Shown in pieces: positions 25,944-36,000 of a stretch of DNA of 64,000 nucleotides. The translations under genes were made by a program, and so were the position numbers. Each line of letters opens with the position of its first letter. The stretch's first letter is position 1. The DNA is from Chitinophagaceae bacterium (lineage in GTDB: Bacteria > Bacteroidota > Bacteroidia > Chitinophagales > Chitinophagaceae). The stretch spans positions 452,230 to 516,229 of the forward strand of contig JAFKGQ010000008.1 of assembly GCA_017307755.1 (NCBI GenBank), written 5' to 3'. Below the pieces are notes generated by a model. It worked only from the letters and a program-made list of their open reading frames with translations. It was not told the origin of the DNA and searched no databases.

Positions 25944-27197
25944 TTAGCTCTGGTATTTTTTTACAATAACACAGGCATTATGCCCACCGAAGCCAAAGGT
26001 ATTGCTCAGGGCGGTCCGGACTGTTCGTTGTTGTGGTTTCCAGAAAGTGAAGTTAAGCCGTGGGTCCAGTTCAGGGTCGTCGGTGAAATGATTGATAGTG
26101 GGCGGGATCTCGTCGTGTATCACGCTCATTATACAGGCGATAGCCTCGATCACACCGGCAGCGCCCAGGCAATGCCCCGTCATAGACTTGGTAGAGCTGA
26201 TATTGACAGAATAAGCCCGCTCTCCAAAAACATCCATGATGGCTTTTACCTCGGCAACATCACCCAGAGGCGTGGAAGTACCATGCGTGTTGATATAGTC
26301 GATATCCGCCGGCTTTAATCCGGCGTCATTCAATGCTGCCAGCATAACATTCTTGGCGCCCAATCCTTCCGGATGAGGTGCTGTCATGTGATAGGCGTCT
26401 GCCGTAGCGCCGCACCCGGCGATCTCGCAGTATATTTTGGCGCCCCTTGCTTTGGCATGTTCCAGTTCTTCAAGTATCAGGACCCCTGCCGCCTCTCCCA
26501 TCACAAATCCATCCCTGTCCTTATCATAAGGCCGGCTGGCAGTCCCCGGATCGTCGTTACGCTCGCTCAACGCTTTCATGGCATTAAAGCCACCCACACC
26601 AGCTTCGCTTACAACGGCTTCCGACCCGCCGCTGACAATGATGTCGGCCATACCCAGACGAATGAGGTTGAAGGCTTCCATAATGGCGTTGGTAGAAGAT
26701 GCGCAAGCGCTGGTCACGGCGAAGTTAGGTCCGCGAAAACCATGCCGCATCGAGATATGACCTGCGGCGATATCCAGGATCATCTTGGGAATAAAGAAAG
26801 GGTTAAAGCGGGGGGTGCCGTCCCCTTTGGCAAAGTTGACGACTTCTTCCTGGAAGGTGATCAGACCGCCAATGCCACTGGCGAAGACGACCCCGATACG
26901 GTCGGCATTCATTGTTTCCTTGTCGATGGCGGCATCCTTCACCGCCTCATCGCTGGCCACCATCGCAATCTGGGTGTAGCGATCCAGCTTGCGTGCCTCT
27001 TTTTTATCAAGATGTTGCAGGGGATCAAAACCCTTCAATTCGCAGGCAAATTTTGTTTTAAACTTGGAGGCGTCAAATAAGGTGATCAGGTTGGCGCCGG
27101 AAACACCGCCCAGGAGGCCCTTCCAGTAATCGTTTAAATTATTGCCTATCGGCGTCAGAGCACCAATACCCGTAACAACAACTCTTTTCAAATGCAT
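25944..27197 (-). CDS. fabF: 3-oxoacyl-[acyl-carrier-protein] synthase II
   Basis: A 417-residue condensing enzyme of fatty-acid elongation that joins malonyl-ACP to acyl-ACP. The Cys-His-His triad is complete: Cys165 (VTSACASST), His305 (NTHGTSTPLGD) and His342 (SMTGHCLGAAG). It begins KRVVVTGIGALTPIGNN and ends NTFGFGGHNACVIVKKY, and its length is standard for FabF. It follows acpP in the usual order. Both intergenic gaps around it (251 and 309 bases) are filled with palindromic repeats, which is unusual because these genes are tightly spaced in most bacteria. Confidence 0.97.
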   Translation of the reverse strand: MHLKRVVVTGIGALTPIGNNLNDYWKGLLGGVSGANLITLFDASKFKTKFACELKGFDPLQHLDKKEARKLDRYTQIAMVASDEAVKDAAIDKETMNADRIGVVFASGIGGLITFQEEVVNFAKGDGTPRFNPFFIPKMILDIAAGHISMRHGFRGPNFAVTSACASSTNAIMEAFNLIRLGMADIIVSGGSEAVVSEAGVGGFNAMKALSERNDDPGTASRPYDKDRDGFVMGEAAGVLILEELEHAKARGAKIYCEIAGCGATADAYHMTAPHPEGLGAKNVMLAALNDAGLKPADIDYINTHGTSTPLGDVAEVKAIMDVFGERAYSVNISSTKSMTGHCLGAAGVIEAIACIMSVIHDEIPPTINHFTDDPELDPRLNFTFWKPQQRTVRTALSNTFGFGGHNACVIVKKYQS

Positions 27198-27222
27198 ATG
27201 TGGCTTTTCCCGGAATTATGCC

Positions 27223-27300
27223 GGAATTGTGCTTTAAGAAAAATTAGCCCAATTCCAGCAAGTGGTTAATATCTGTCCTTCGTCCTAAGAACTTCGTCAG
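27223..27300 (-). repeat. Composite palindromic repeat, copy 3 (upstream of fabF), partly degenerate
   Basis: Arms GGAATTGTGCT (27223-27233) and AGCCCAATTCC (27246-27256) match at 10 of 11 positions; the loop gives TAATTTTTC on the minus strand. TAATATCTGTCCTTCG (27267-27282) is the shared core, but the second arm of that hairpin has decayed. It lies 25 bases before the fabF ATG. To the right, GTACCC/GGGTAC forms another hairpin. Confidence 0.65.
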
Positions 27301-27377
27301 AGCTCCACGTATTCGCTCTTCCTCGTTCGTACCCTTCGTTCCTCGGGTACTTCCAGCAGCTCCTGGTTTAAGGATAA

Positions 27378-27417
27378 ATCCGCCTTCTAAGCCACTTGAT
27401 TGCTCGAAAAGGCGGAT
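27378..27417 (-). terminator. Inverted repeat after acpP, weak terminator or attenuator
   Basis: ATCCGCCTT (27378-27386) pairs with AAGGCGGAT (27409-27417), giving a 9-bp stem. Only TTTATCC follows on the minus strand, so termination may be partial, leaving read-through into fabF. It starts 32 bases after the acpP stop. Confidence 0.45.
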
Positions 27418-27448
27418 CAAAAGAATTTATTGCAAACCTAAGGTTATG

Positions 27449-27685
27449 CTATTTAGCGTGTTCTTCCAGGTAGGAGATAGCCTGTCCAACAGTAGTGATG
27501 GTTTCGGCTTGTTCGTCCGGAATGGAAATGTTGAATTCCTTTTCGAATTCCATGATGAGTTCAACGGTGTCCAGAGAGTCTGCACCGAGATCATTAGTAA
27601 AAGAAGCTTCATTTGTAACCTCTGCTTCTTCAACGCCTAATTTATCAACGATGATCTTTTTTACCCTTGTAGCGATGTCTGACAT
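27449..27685 (-). CDS. acpP: Acyl carrier protein
   Basis: A 78-residue acidic four-helix protein. The 4'-phosphopantetheine attachment serine is Ser37 in GADSLDTVELIMEFE. The sequence MSDIATRVKKIIVDKLGVEE at the start is typical. It carries acyl chains for the fatty-acid synthase and is the partner of FabF, whose gene follows. It has its own well-formed promoter (27712-27745) and is followed by an inverted repeat, as fits a gene that is expressed more highly than its operon partners. Confidence 0.98.
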   Translation of the reverse strand: MSDIATRVKKIIVDKLGVEEAEVTNEASFTNDLGADSLDTVELIMEFEKEFNISIPDEQAETITTVGQAISYLEEHAK

Positions 27686-27711
27686 TTTTGTAAATTTTAG
27701 TTATACGGCTG

Positions 27712-27745
27712 CAAATGTAAAAAAATTGAACTAAACACAACAAAA
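27712..27745 (-). promoter_or_regulatory. acpP promoter
   Basis: On the minus strand TACATTTG (27712-27719) matches the -7 consensus TAnnTTTG. TTTGTTG lies upstream, with the second TTG (27738-27740) 18 bases before the -7 box, close to the usual -33 spacing. The acpP ATG lies 26 bases downstream. Confidence 0.75.
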
Positions 27746-27975
27746 CCGGCATTTTTTCTTTTTGTAGCAGGGTGCTGTGAGGAGCATTTTCCCCAAACCT
27801 TAGCCTGGCTATACGTTTTAGCAAATTTTTATTAATATGACCGGGATACGGGTCTACCGAAAAATATAAGCCGCCTTACGTACAATTTTTCGAAGTTTTA
27901 CACTTATTAGAAGCCCGGAATTAGTAAATTTAAATAACTTCGGCCTCCCTCTAACTTAACATTTAATCAAACAGC

Positions 27976-28404
27976 ATGGCGCTTAGGATCATCGATCACG
28001 GAACGAAGGAGTACCAGCAGATGGTAAATTTACGCCTGGAGATATTGCGTAAACCACTCGGCCTGTCATTTGACCCTAAGGAACTTGAAAAAGAGAAGGA
28101 AGACGTGCTGATGGGCGCTTTTGAAGACGACAGGATCCTTGGCTGCTGTCTGCTGACAAGAATGGACCAGAACACCATGCGCCTCCGCCAAATGGCCGTC
28201 CCAGGCAGCATGCAGGGCAAAGGCATCGGCCGCGCCCTGATGATCTTCGCAGAGAATATTGCCCGTGACCTCGGCTATAAAAAACTATGTATGCACGCCC
28301 GTAAGACAGCCCTGGGATTCTATGAAAAACTGGGCTATACCACCAATGGCGAAGAATTCGTCGAGGTGACCATTCCACATTATATTATGGAGAAAGCGCT
28401 GTAG
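27976..28404 (+). CDS. GNAT-family N-acetyltransferase
   Basis: A 142-residue protein of the GNAT fold. The acetyl-CoA-binding motif A is RLRQMAVPGSMQGKGIGRAL (the Q/R-x-x-G-x-G/A loop is QGKGIG), followed by the helix LMIFAENIARDLGYKKLCMHAR and the C-terminal ALGFYEKLGYTTNGEEF strand-loop-helix. It is similar in layout to ElaA/YjcF-type acetyltransferases. The substrate is unknown. It is divergent from acpP across 290 bases and converges on the DUF4870 gene. There is no signal peptide, so it is cytoplasmic. Confidence 0.88.
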   Translation: MALRIIDHGTKEYQQMVNLRLEILRKPLGLSFDPKELEKEKEDVLMGAFEDDRILGCCLLTRMDQNTMRLRQMAVPGSMQGKGIGRALMIFAENIARDLGYKKLCMHARKTALGFYEKLGYTTNGEEFVEVTIPHYIMEKAL

Positions 28405-28457
28405 CCATCCAGCCGCCCGACTGCCGGACCCGAACCACCAGCCAGGCAGGCCCAGCC

Positions 28458-28772
28458 TTATTTTATCAGCCTGAAACTCAGCGGATACCGGTAGACCTGG
28501 TTCTCGGAAGCCCTGATAGCAGCCACGATCACCAGGATGGTATTGAGGATGGCCACTACCCACCAGAGAAATATCCCTATCACCGTGATGAACAGGATGA
28601 TGTATAACAAGATGATTGTCAATTGGAAATTCAGGGACTCCCGGGCATTGTCCTTGACAAAACCGGGTTCGTTCTTTACCAGGTAGATCACCAGCGGCCC
28701 CAGGATACCGATGCCGGGGACAAGGGCCAGTACATGCGAAAGAATAGCCATCAGACGGTCGTCGCTGTTCAT
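28458..28772 (-). CDS. DUF4870-type small membrane protein
   Basis: 104 residues from the ATG at 28772. An upstream in-frame start would run through repeat copy 4 and is unlikely. It begins DDRLMAILSHVLALVPGIGIL and has three membrane segments (residues 6-30, 50-68, 68-88), with the charged loop KNEPGFVKDNARESLNFQ that is characteristic of DUF4870/Tic20-like small proteins. The function is unknown. It lies between gnat (convergent) and mfd (upstream, same strand), 16 bases downstream of the repeat's long palindrome. Confidence 0.85.
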   Translation of the reverse strand: MNSDDRLMAILSHVLALVPGIGILGPLVIYLVKNEPGFVKDNARESLNFQLTIILLYIILFITVIGIFLWWVVAILNTILVIVAAIRASENQVYRYPLSFRLIK

Positions 28773-28788
28773 GGGATTATGTTTTATG

Positions 28789-28874
28789 TCCGGAAAATTG
28801 GTTTTCGAAAATATAACCCATTTTCCGGAAAAAGTTAATATCTGTCCTTCGGACAACGAACCCTTCGGTTCGTT
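28789..28874 (-). repeat. Composite palindromic repeat, copy 4 (upstream of the DUF4870 gene)
   Basis: Arms TCCGGAAAATTGGTT (28789-28803) and AACCCATTTTCCGGA (28815-28829) match at 14 of 15 positions; the loop reads TATATTTTCG on the minus strand. Then TGTCC-TTC-GGACA (28843-28855) and AACGAACC/GGTTCGTT (28855-28874) hairpins. It is the closest relative of copy 2 and sits between mfd's stop and the DUF4870 start. Confidence 0.8.
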
Positions 28875-28896
28875 AGGTGAATATAAAGAAAATCTT

Positions 28897-31800
28897 CTAA
28901 GTGGCAGCCAATTTGCCCTTGGTCGCATCCTCATGCACAAAATCATACATGCGCTGGAGGAACCGCAGCAACTCAGCCATGGAGTTCATATCGTCCACCA
29001 CCAACAGGAAGTGTTTGCCGGCCTGCTTGAGCTTGGCCTTATTGGTATTTTTCTGGATATATTCCAATATCCGGCGGAAGATGTCCGATTCAAAATAAGG
29101 GGAGTCAGGCCGGTTGATAAAATAACAGCGTAGATCGGTGTCCTTCAGGATCAGCTTCTCAAAACCCAGACCCACGGCCAGCTTGCGAATGCGTACTGTG
29201 TCGAAAAGGTCTTCCACCTGCGGCGGTATGGGGCCAAATCTGTCGATGAGCTCCCCATGGAAAGCCTTCAGTTCCTCCTCACTGTCACAGTTATCCAGAC
29301 GGGTATAAAGCGTCAGCCTCTCCGTGATACTTTCCACATAGCTGTCAGGTATCAGTATCTCCAGATCCGTGTCTATCGTACAATCCTGTACGTAATCATC
29401 CGCTTTGGATATCTCTTCCTTGAAAAGCTCTTTGAACTCCGTTCGTTTAAGCTCCTTGATGGCTTCTTCCAGGATCTTCTGGTACATCTCAAAACCTATC
29501 TCAGCCATAAACCCGCTTTGTTCTCCGCCCAGCATGTTGCCCGCCCCACGGATATCGAGATCACGCATGGCGATCTGAAAGCCGCTGCCCAGGTCGCTAT
29601 GCTGCTCCAGTGTCTGCAGCCGCTTGCGGCTGTCATCCGGCAAGGTAGCCAGCGAAGGGGCGATGAGGTAACAGAACGCCTTTCTATTACTCCGTCCTAC
29701 ACGTCCCCGCAGCTGATGCAGGTCGCTCAATCCGAAGTGATGGGCATTATTGACGATGATCGTATTGACATTGGGAATATCCACGCCGCTCTCCACGATA
29801 TTCGTACATACGAGGACGTCATATTTCTTGTCGATAAAATCCATGATCCTTTCTTCCAGTTCATGACCTTCCATCTGTCCATGGGCGTACCCGATGCTCA
29901 GGTCGGGACAAAGCCCCTGGATAAGGGCGGACATTTCGGCCAGCCCCTGCACCCTGTTGTATATAAAGAACACCTGGCCTCCCCTTTCCGTCTCGTAGTA
30001 GATAGCATCCCTGATAAAATCTTCATTGTAGCCGTGCAGCTCCGTCTGAATAGGCTGCCGGTTGGGCGGCGGCGTGTTGATGATACTCAGGTCCCGGGCC
30101 CCCATGAGGCTGAACTGCAGCGTACGGGGGATGGGTGTCGCCGTTAGTGTAAGACAGTCCACATGCGTCCGCAGGGTCTTGATCTTTTCCTTATGCGCTA
30201 CGCCAAATTTCTGTTCTTCATCGATGACCAGCAGTCCCAGGTCCTTGAACTTTACTTCCTTGCCCAGCAAGGCATGGGTGCCGATGATGATGTCGATCTT
30301 CCCTTCTTCCAGCTTTTTTAACGTCTCTTTCTTTTCCTTAGCCGACTTGAACCGGTTCACATAATCCACCTTCACGGGGAAATCCTTCAGCCTTTCGCTA
30401 AAGGTTTTATAGTGTTGGAAAGCGAGGATGGTCGTGGGTACCAACACGGCGGCCTGCTTATTATCGCAGCACGTCTTAAAGGCGGACCGTACGGCCACTT
30501 CCGTCTTGCCGAATCCCACATCCCCGCAAACGAGCCTGTCCATGGGAGAAGAGGATTCCATATCCTTCTTCACATCCGCCGTAGCCTTACTCTGGTCCGG
30601 GGTATCCTCATAGATAAAGGAGGCTTCCAGCTCCGTCTGCAAATAATTGTCGGGTGAGTGCGCAAAACCTTGCTGGGCCTTGCGTTGAGCATAGAGTTTG
30701 ATCAGATCGAATGCGATCTCCTTTACCTTTGTCTTCGTCTTTTCCTTCAGCTTCTGCCAGACATCGCTGCCCAGCTTGTTCACCCTGGGGACGGTGCCGT
30801 CCTTGCCCGTATACTTGGATATCTTGTGTAAGGAGTTGATATTGACATACAGGATATCGCTGTCCTTGTAGATGATACGGACGGCTTCCTGCAGCCGGCC
30901 GTTGGCTTCTATTTTCTGCAGACCGCTGTACACCCCAACGCCATGATCGATGTGGGTGACATAATCTCCCGGCTGCAGTTCCCGCAACGTACGGAGGGTG
31001 ATGGCCTTGTTCTTATTATAAGCCTGTTTTACTTTGTATTTGTGGTATCGCTGAAAGAGCTGATGGTCCGTATAACAGACGATCTTCAGGTCCTCGTCGA
31101 TAAATCCCTCATGGATGGACAGAGGGACGGGCGTAAAAAGGATCTCGGCGCGCAGGTCTTCGAAGATAGTATGCAGCCGTTCCAATTGCCGGGGGTTCTC
31201 GGCAAAGAGGTATAACGTATATTTTTTTGTCTCCCAGGATTTCAGATCCTTGATCAGGAGGTCGAACTGTCTGTTAAAAGCCGGTTGGGGGCGGGTATGG
31301 AATTCGATGACAAAGGGGGACTTCGCTAGCTCGGTTCCTCCATCTACATCACCACTGGCCGAAGGGCCGAACTCCACTACATGAAATCTCTTTATTTGCC
31401 GGGCCACTTCATCCGCTGTCACAAACTCGTCCGGGCTGATATCTTTTTTCTCCAGCCTGTCTTCCTCGTCGGAGAGCGTTTCCCGGAGAAGGGCCTTCCG
31501 GTTCCTGCCCGTTGCCGGTCCGGCTTCGGCCTGGGCCTGGGCTGCAGCCCGGCGCTCCCGCTCTTCAGACAGATGCTCCAGGAATAACGCCAGGTCTTCC
31601 TCCTGAATGGAGAGTCTTTCCCGGGTAAAAGCCCAGTCCTGCATCCAGATGACCGTATTTTCCGGCAGGAAGTCCAGGAGTGATATCTTCTCCCCGCGGC
31701 CAACCCGGGTGTCCACATTGGGGATGATGTTCACCTGCAACAGCTTGCGTTCGCTCAGTTGTGTTTCCGGGTCGAAGATGCGGATAGAGTCTACATCATT

Positions 31801-32442
31801 GCCAAAAAGCTCCACACGATAGGGCTTTTCATTCCCAAAGGAGTAGATGTCGAGGATACCGCCCCGCAAGGCGAACTGTCCAGGCTCGTATACAAAGTCC
31901 GTCCGCTCGAACCCTTTGTTCACGAACTGCTCCATCAATCCATTCAGGTCCAGGGTATCACCCGACTTGAGAGAAATGATATTCCCCGAAAGGGCGTCCG
32001 GCTGTACGACCTTTTCAAAAAGCGCTTCGGGATAAGTGACTATCAGCTTTTTATGACTGCCCGTGACAGCCGCCGGATTCCTCATGGCCGCGGAGAGACG
32101 GGTCAGCGCCTCCGTGCGCAGCATGACATGGCTGCTGTTCAGCAGACGGTAATTCTTCTTATTCTTAAAAGACGTGGGGAAATAAAAGAGATCAAGGGCT
32201 TCCGTAAGGTTTTCAAGGGTATTATGCAGATAAGCGGCGGATTCGGCATCCTCACAGACCACCAGGTGGTTGAGCTGGCTGGTTATTTCGTGGCGGAAGA
32301 TCGCGTTCAGAAGAAAGGCCGGACTGCTACCCTGCAGGTTCCTGCAATGGATCCGTTGGGGCTGGGACAATACGAGCCTGTCCGCCAGTTGAAAAAGGCG
32401 GGGAGAATGCAAAAAAAGCCCTGATAAATCCTCACTTTTCAT
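28897..32442 (-). CDS. mfd: Transcription-repair coupling factor
   Basis: 1181 residues from the ATG at 32442, chosen because a TATCTTTG promoter box ends 8 bases upstream; the frame also opens 17 codons earlier. Domains in order: a UvrB-like N-terminal module (residues about 1-330), the CarD-like RNA-polymerase interaction domain (LQPGDYVTHIDHGVGVYSG, about 490), a RecG-like translocase with Walker A GDVGFGKT (about 640) and VIDEEQKFG (about 740), helicase C with QLRGRVGRSNRKAFCYL, and the C-terminal TRCF domain. Mfd pushes stalled RNA polymerase off lesions and recruits UvrA. Its size is close to E. coli Mfd (1148). Confidence 0.97.
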   Translation of the reverse strand: MKSEDLSGLFLHSPRLFQLADRLVLSQPQRIHCRNLQGSSPAFLLNAIFRHEITSQLNHLVVCEDAESAAYLHNTLENLTEALDLFYFPTSFKNKKNYRLLNSSHVMLRTEALTRLSAAMRNPAAVTGSHKKLIVTYPEALFEKVVQPDALSGNIISLKSGDTLDLNGLMEQFVNKGFERTDFVYEPGQFALRGGILDIYSFGNEKPYRVELFGNDVDSIRIFDPETQLSERKLLQVNIIPNVDTRVGRGEKISLLDFLPENTVIWMQDWAFTRERLSIQEEDLALFLEHLSEERERRAAAQAQAEAGPATGRNRKALLRETLSDEEDRLEKKDISPDEFVTADEVARQIKRFHVVEFGPSASGDVDGGTELAKSPFVIEFHTRPQPAFNRQFDLLIKDLKSWETKKYTLYLFAENPRQLERLHTIFEDLRAEILFTPVPLSIHEGFIDEDLKIVCYTDHQLFQRYHKYKVKQAYNKNKAITLRTLRELQPGDYVTHIDHGVGVYSGLQKIEANGRLQEAVRIIYKDSDILYVNINSLHKISKYTGKDGTVPRVNKLGSDVWQKLKEKTKTKVKEIAFDLIKLYAQRKAQQGFAHSPDNYLQTELEASFIYEDTPDQSKATADVKKDMESSSPMDRLVCGDVGFGKTEVAVRSAFKTCCDNKQAAVLVPTTILAFQHYKTFSERLKDFPVKVDYVNRFKSAKEKKETLKKLEEGKIDIIIGTHALLGKEVKFKDLGLLVIDEEQKFGVAHKEKIKTLRTHVDCLTLTATPIPRTLQFSLMGARDLSIINTPPPNRQPIQTELHGYNEDFIRDAIYYETERGGQVFFIYNRVQGLAEMSALIQGLCPDLSIGYAHGQMEGHELEERIMDFIDKKYDVLVCTNIVESGVDIPNVNTIIVNNAHHFGLSDLHQLRGRVGRSNRKAFCYLIAPSLATLPDDSRKRLQTLEQHSDLGSGFQIAMRDLDIRGAGNMLGGEQSGFMAEIGFEMYQKILEEAIKELKRTEFKELFKEEISKADDYVQDCTIDTDLEILIPDSYVESITERLTLYTRLDNCDSEEELKAFHGELIDRFGPIPPQVEDLFDTVRIRKLAVGLGFEKLILKDTDLRCYFINRPDSPYFESDIFRRILEYIQKNTNKAKLKQAGKHFLLVVDDMNSMAELLRFLQRMYDFVHEDATKGKLAAT

Positions 32443-32450
32443 TCCGGGCA

Positions 32451-32458
32451 CAAAGATA
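32451..32458 (-). promoter_or_regulatory. -7 promoter box of mfd, near-leaderless
   Basis: TATCTTTG on the minus strand, 8 bases before the mfd ATG. In Bacteroidota transcription starts a few bases after this box, so the mRNA would have almost no 5' leader. Confidence 0.55.
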
Positions 32459-32529
32459 CAACAATCAGCATTCTTCGGCGGACCGGAAGGCAACCGAACC
32501 GGAGAAATTACCGTAAATCCTAATGGAAC

Positions 32530-33000
32530 CTAATAAACAGGCTTGATATCCGTCTCTACTCTACAGTCAATTTTTGTCATTTTTCCAGGTAATACCTCCA
32601 CCGGGGACAGGTTGTTCTTTTCATCCCTCCGGCTGGCGTAGAAGAGATCATTTTTCTTCGTGAAAATGGAATAGTGTCCTGCAGGTAACAGGACCCTGAA
32701 GTGACCTTTGGGGTCCGTATCAGCCTGTTTGATCAGCCGGGTATGTACGGCCGGGTAATAAGGCGACTGGCCCGCTCTGTCCACCTGGCTGATGTTGGTT
32801 AGTTCATAGATATATAGGGTTGAGGGGATCCCATCCCTGGGTACGGATGGTTTCCTGTCGGGGGCGGGCATAAGATTACCTCCGACGCCAAAAACAGTGC
32901 CCTCGATGCCCTGATCCTGTCCGGAGGCCGCGTGACGTGTAACGATGCAGCCAGTTAAGAGACTAATAAACAATAGTTTCAATATACAATGACGATCCAT
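32530..33000 (-). CDS. Putative lipoprotein with a carboxypeptidase-regulatory-like domain
   Basis: 156 residues with a short signal peptide ending in a lipobox, LLTGC (Cys18). The mature part starts GIEGTVFGVGGNLMP and continues to DPKGHFRVLLPAGHYSIFTKK and VEVLPGKMTKIDCRVE, the pattern of a transthyretin-like/carboxypeptidase regulatory beta sandwich. No enzyme motif is present. It lies 87 bases upstream of mfd on the same strand and is divergent from the large subtilase. Function is unknown. Confidence 0.7.
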   Translation of the reverse strand: MDRHCILKLLFISLLTGCIVTRHAASGQDQGIEGTVFGVGGNLMPAPDRKPSVPRDGIPSTLYIYELTNISQVDRAGQSPYYPAVHTRLIKQADTDPKGHFRVLLPAGHYSIFTKKNDLFYASRRDEKNNLSPVEVLPGKMTKIDCRVETDIKPVY

Positions 33001-33093
33001 GGGACGTTAGATGGCCGGAAAGGGGTAAGTTAGTTAATAAAGCCCAAAACCAGCTAAAAAACACTATTTTTAAGACCGATTTAAACAATCCTT

Positions 33094-36000
33094 ATGACTA
33101 ATTGCAGGATCCGCCCATCCTTAGTCCTCCTAACCGCCACCCTTCTCCTATCCGCCCTCATTTCCCGGGCGCAAATCACCACCAATAGGACCGTCCTGCA
33201 ACAAGCCCGGCAGATGAAGATCACCCAGGAGCAGGACATCCACAAGATGGTGTTATCCCTGGCCGCCCGATACAACTGGCCCCTGACGATGCGAAACAAA
33301 CAGGGTCGAAAGGCCTATCTGGTGGGCGTCAGCCGGACAGGACATCCTATATATATCACTACCAACGACAATATTATTTCGGCCGCGACCATCAGGACTA
33401 CCGCCCTATGGCCCGGCGGCAGCACGGGGCTCGGACTCAGCGGCAGCGCCAGCTATATGTCGGGGCTCATCGGTGTCTGGGATGAGGGGAAGGTACGACC
33501 GACCCATGTGGAGCTCAATAACAGGGTCACCCAGGTGGACGGGGCCAGCACGCTCATCGACCACTCCACCCATGTCGCCGGCACCCTGATCGCCGCGGGC
33601 GTAAACCCCATGGCCAAAGGCATGTCCTTTGGCGCGTTGAACTTAAAGGCATATGATTTCTTTAGTGATCAGTCCGAGATGATGGATGCGGCCGGCAATC
33701 ATGACATGCTGGTTTCCAACCACTCTTATTCTATCACCGCCGGCTGGTATTTCAACGGCGACCAGAACAGATGGCAATGGTATGGCAACAACGGGGATTC
33801 CATCGATGTAAACTTTGGTCTGTATGACAACGACACCAGGGTCTGGGACTCGATTGCCTATTATGCCCCTTTCTATCTCATGGCCAAGGCGGCAGGCAAT
33901 AACCGCACAGTCAATGGCCCCCAGCCCACCGATGCAAGCCAGACCTATTACTATTTTAACAACGGTAACTGGGTTTCAGCGACTCGCCAGGCCGGTAAGA
34001 TCAGCAATAATGACGGCTATATGATCATTCCCACCTACGGTAATGCCAAAAATATTCTTACGGTAGGGGCTGTCAACCCCATTCCCAGCGGCTACAACCA
34101 GCCTTCCGATGTGCTGATCACGGACTTCAGCAGCTGGGGTCCTACGGGGGACGGCCGGATCAAGCCCGATGTGGTGGCCGACGGAGCCAATGTCCTTTCC
34201 TCCATCAGCACCGCCGATAATGCCTATGATGTTTACAGCGGCACTTCCATGGCTTCACCGGCAGCGGCGGGCTCTGCTTTTCTTTTGCAGGAATATTGGT
34301 CCAAGCTGCATGGAGGCGCAGGCCATTTTATGCGCAGCGCTACCCTGAAAGGTCTTCTTATACACACCGCTGACGAAGCCGGCCCTAATCCCGGCCCGGA
34401 TTACCAATACGGCTGGGGGCTTCTCAATATACAAAAGGCTGCCTCCGTCATCACTTCTGACACGTCCGCAAAAAGAGATCAAATGATCGAGGAGAAACAG
34501 CTGATCAATACCACGCATGATGCAGACAGCTTCACCGTGGTAGCTTCAGGAGCCGCGCCTCTTACCGCCACCATATCCTGGACAGACCCGCCGGGCGTCC
34601 CGGTGACCAATATCACCAGTAACTTTCATGATGTCGGTGTCAAGCTGATAAATGACCTGGACCTTCGGATCACCGATGTCACTTCCGGCACTGTCTATCA
34701 GCCCTGGGTACTCGCCCCAACCAACCCTACGGCAGCCGCCACCAGGGGAGATAACTTCCGGGATAATGTCGAAAAGGTCCAGGTGGACAACCCGATAGCC
34801 GGCAGGACCTATAAAATAAAAATAACCCATAAAGGTGTTTTAAAACAAGGTACCCCCACAGGCAGCCAGGCCTATTCCCTGCTGGTCAGCGGGGCGGGAG
34901 GGACAACCTACTGCACGTCGAATGGCTCCGCCACGGGAACTTCCATCACAAACGTCAGTCTCAGCGGTCAGAACTTTGCCACTCCCGGGTGCAAGACCTA
35001 CACCGATAATACCACCGCAGCCACATCTCAGCTGGCCATCGGACAAACCGTACCCATTAACATCAGCTACCAAACATGCAGCGGCGCCACTACCACCAAC
35101 ATAGCCGTCTATATCGACTATAACAACGACGGTGATTTCAATGACGCGGGCGAGCTGGTCGCGCAAACCACTACAGCCCAGACCAGTACCACTACGGCAG
35201 CCGTTTTCACGGGTTTTATCGCAGTACCCGTCACCGTAAAAGCAGGTACTTTCACCCGTATGCGGATCATCGCTCAGGATGGCGCCACCACCACCCCTAC
35301 CCCCTGCGGGACCTACCCTGCAGGCGAAACACAGGATTACCTGGTGACATTCACCGCTCCCTCCACGGACGTAGGAGTAGTAGCCATGGAATACCCCACC
35401 ACCGGCATCTGCGCCAGCGATTCCCAGATCGTCACCATCCGTATCCGCAACTTTGGTAGCGCCAGTCAATCCAATGTTCCGGTGACCACCGTCATTAACA
35501 ACGGAGGCACCACGGTCGCAACCCTTACCGGCGTCTATAAGGACGCGATCCCCGGGCAAAGCTCCGTGACCTTTACCTATAACACCACCTTCAAATCCAC
35601 AGCGAGTGCCAGCTATACATTCACCAGTACGACAAGCCTCAGCGGAGACGTCAACACAGGCAATGATCAGAATGTCGCCGGCCTGAGCACCAGCGCCGCC
35701 GCGACAGCAGCCAGCGCAACAGCCACCATTTGTGGCGACAATGCTACCACGGCCTCGTTAAAAACAAATGCTTCCGACAACGATATAGCCGTGTGGTATG
35801 ACAGTCCCACGTCCACTACACCCATTGCCGCGGGGAATACCGCCACTGCTACGGTAATCCCTTCCAACAAAACATATTATCTGGGTCTTAACGAGCTGAA
35901 TACAAAGCTTGGGCCGCCCAATAAGAATGCTGCCTTCACCGGCGGCGCAGGCTCCTATTTCCGGGTAAAAGGCACTTTTGTCAAGATTACCACGGGTGTA

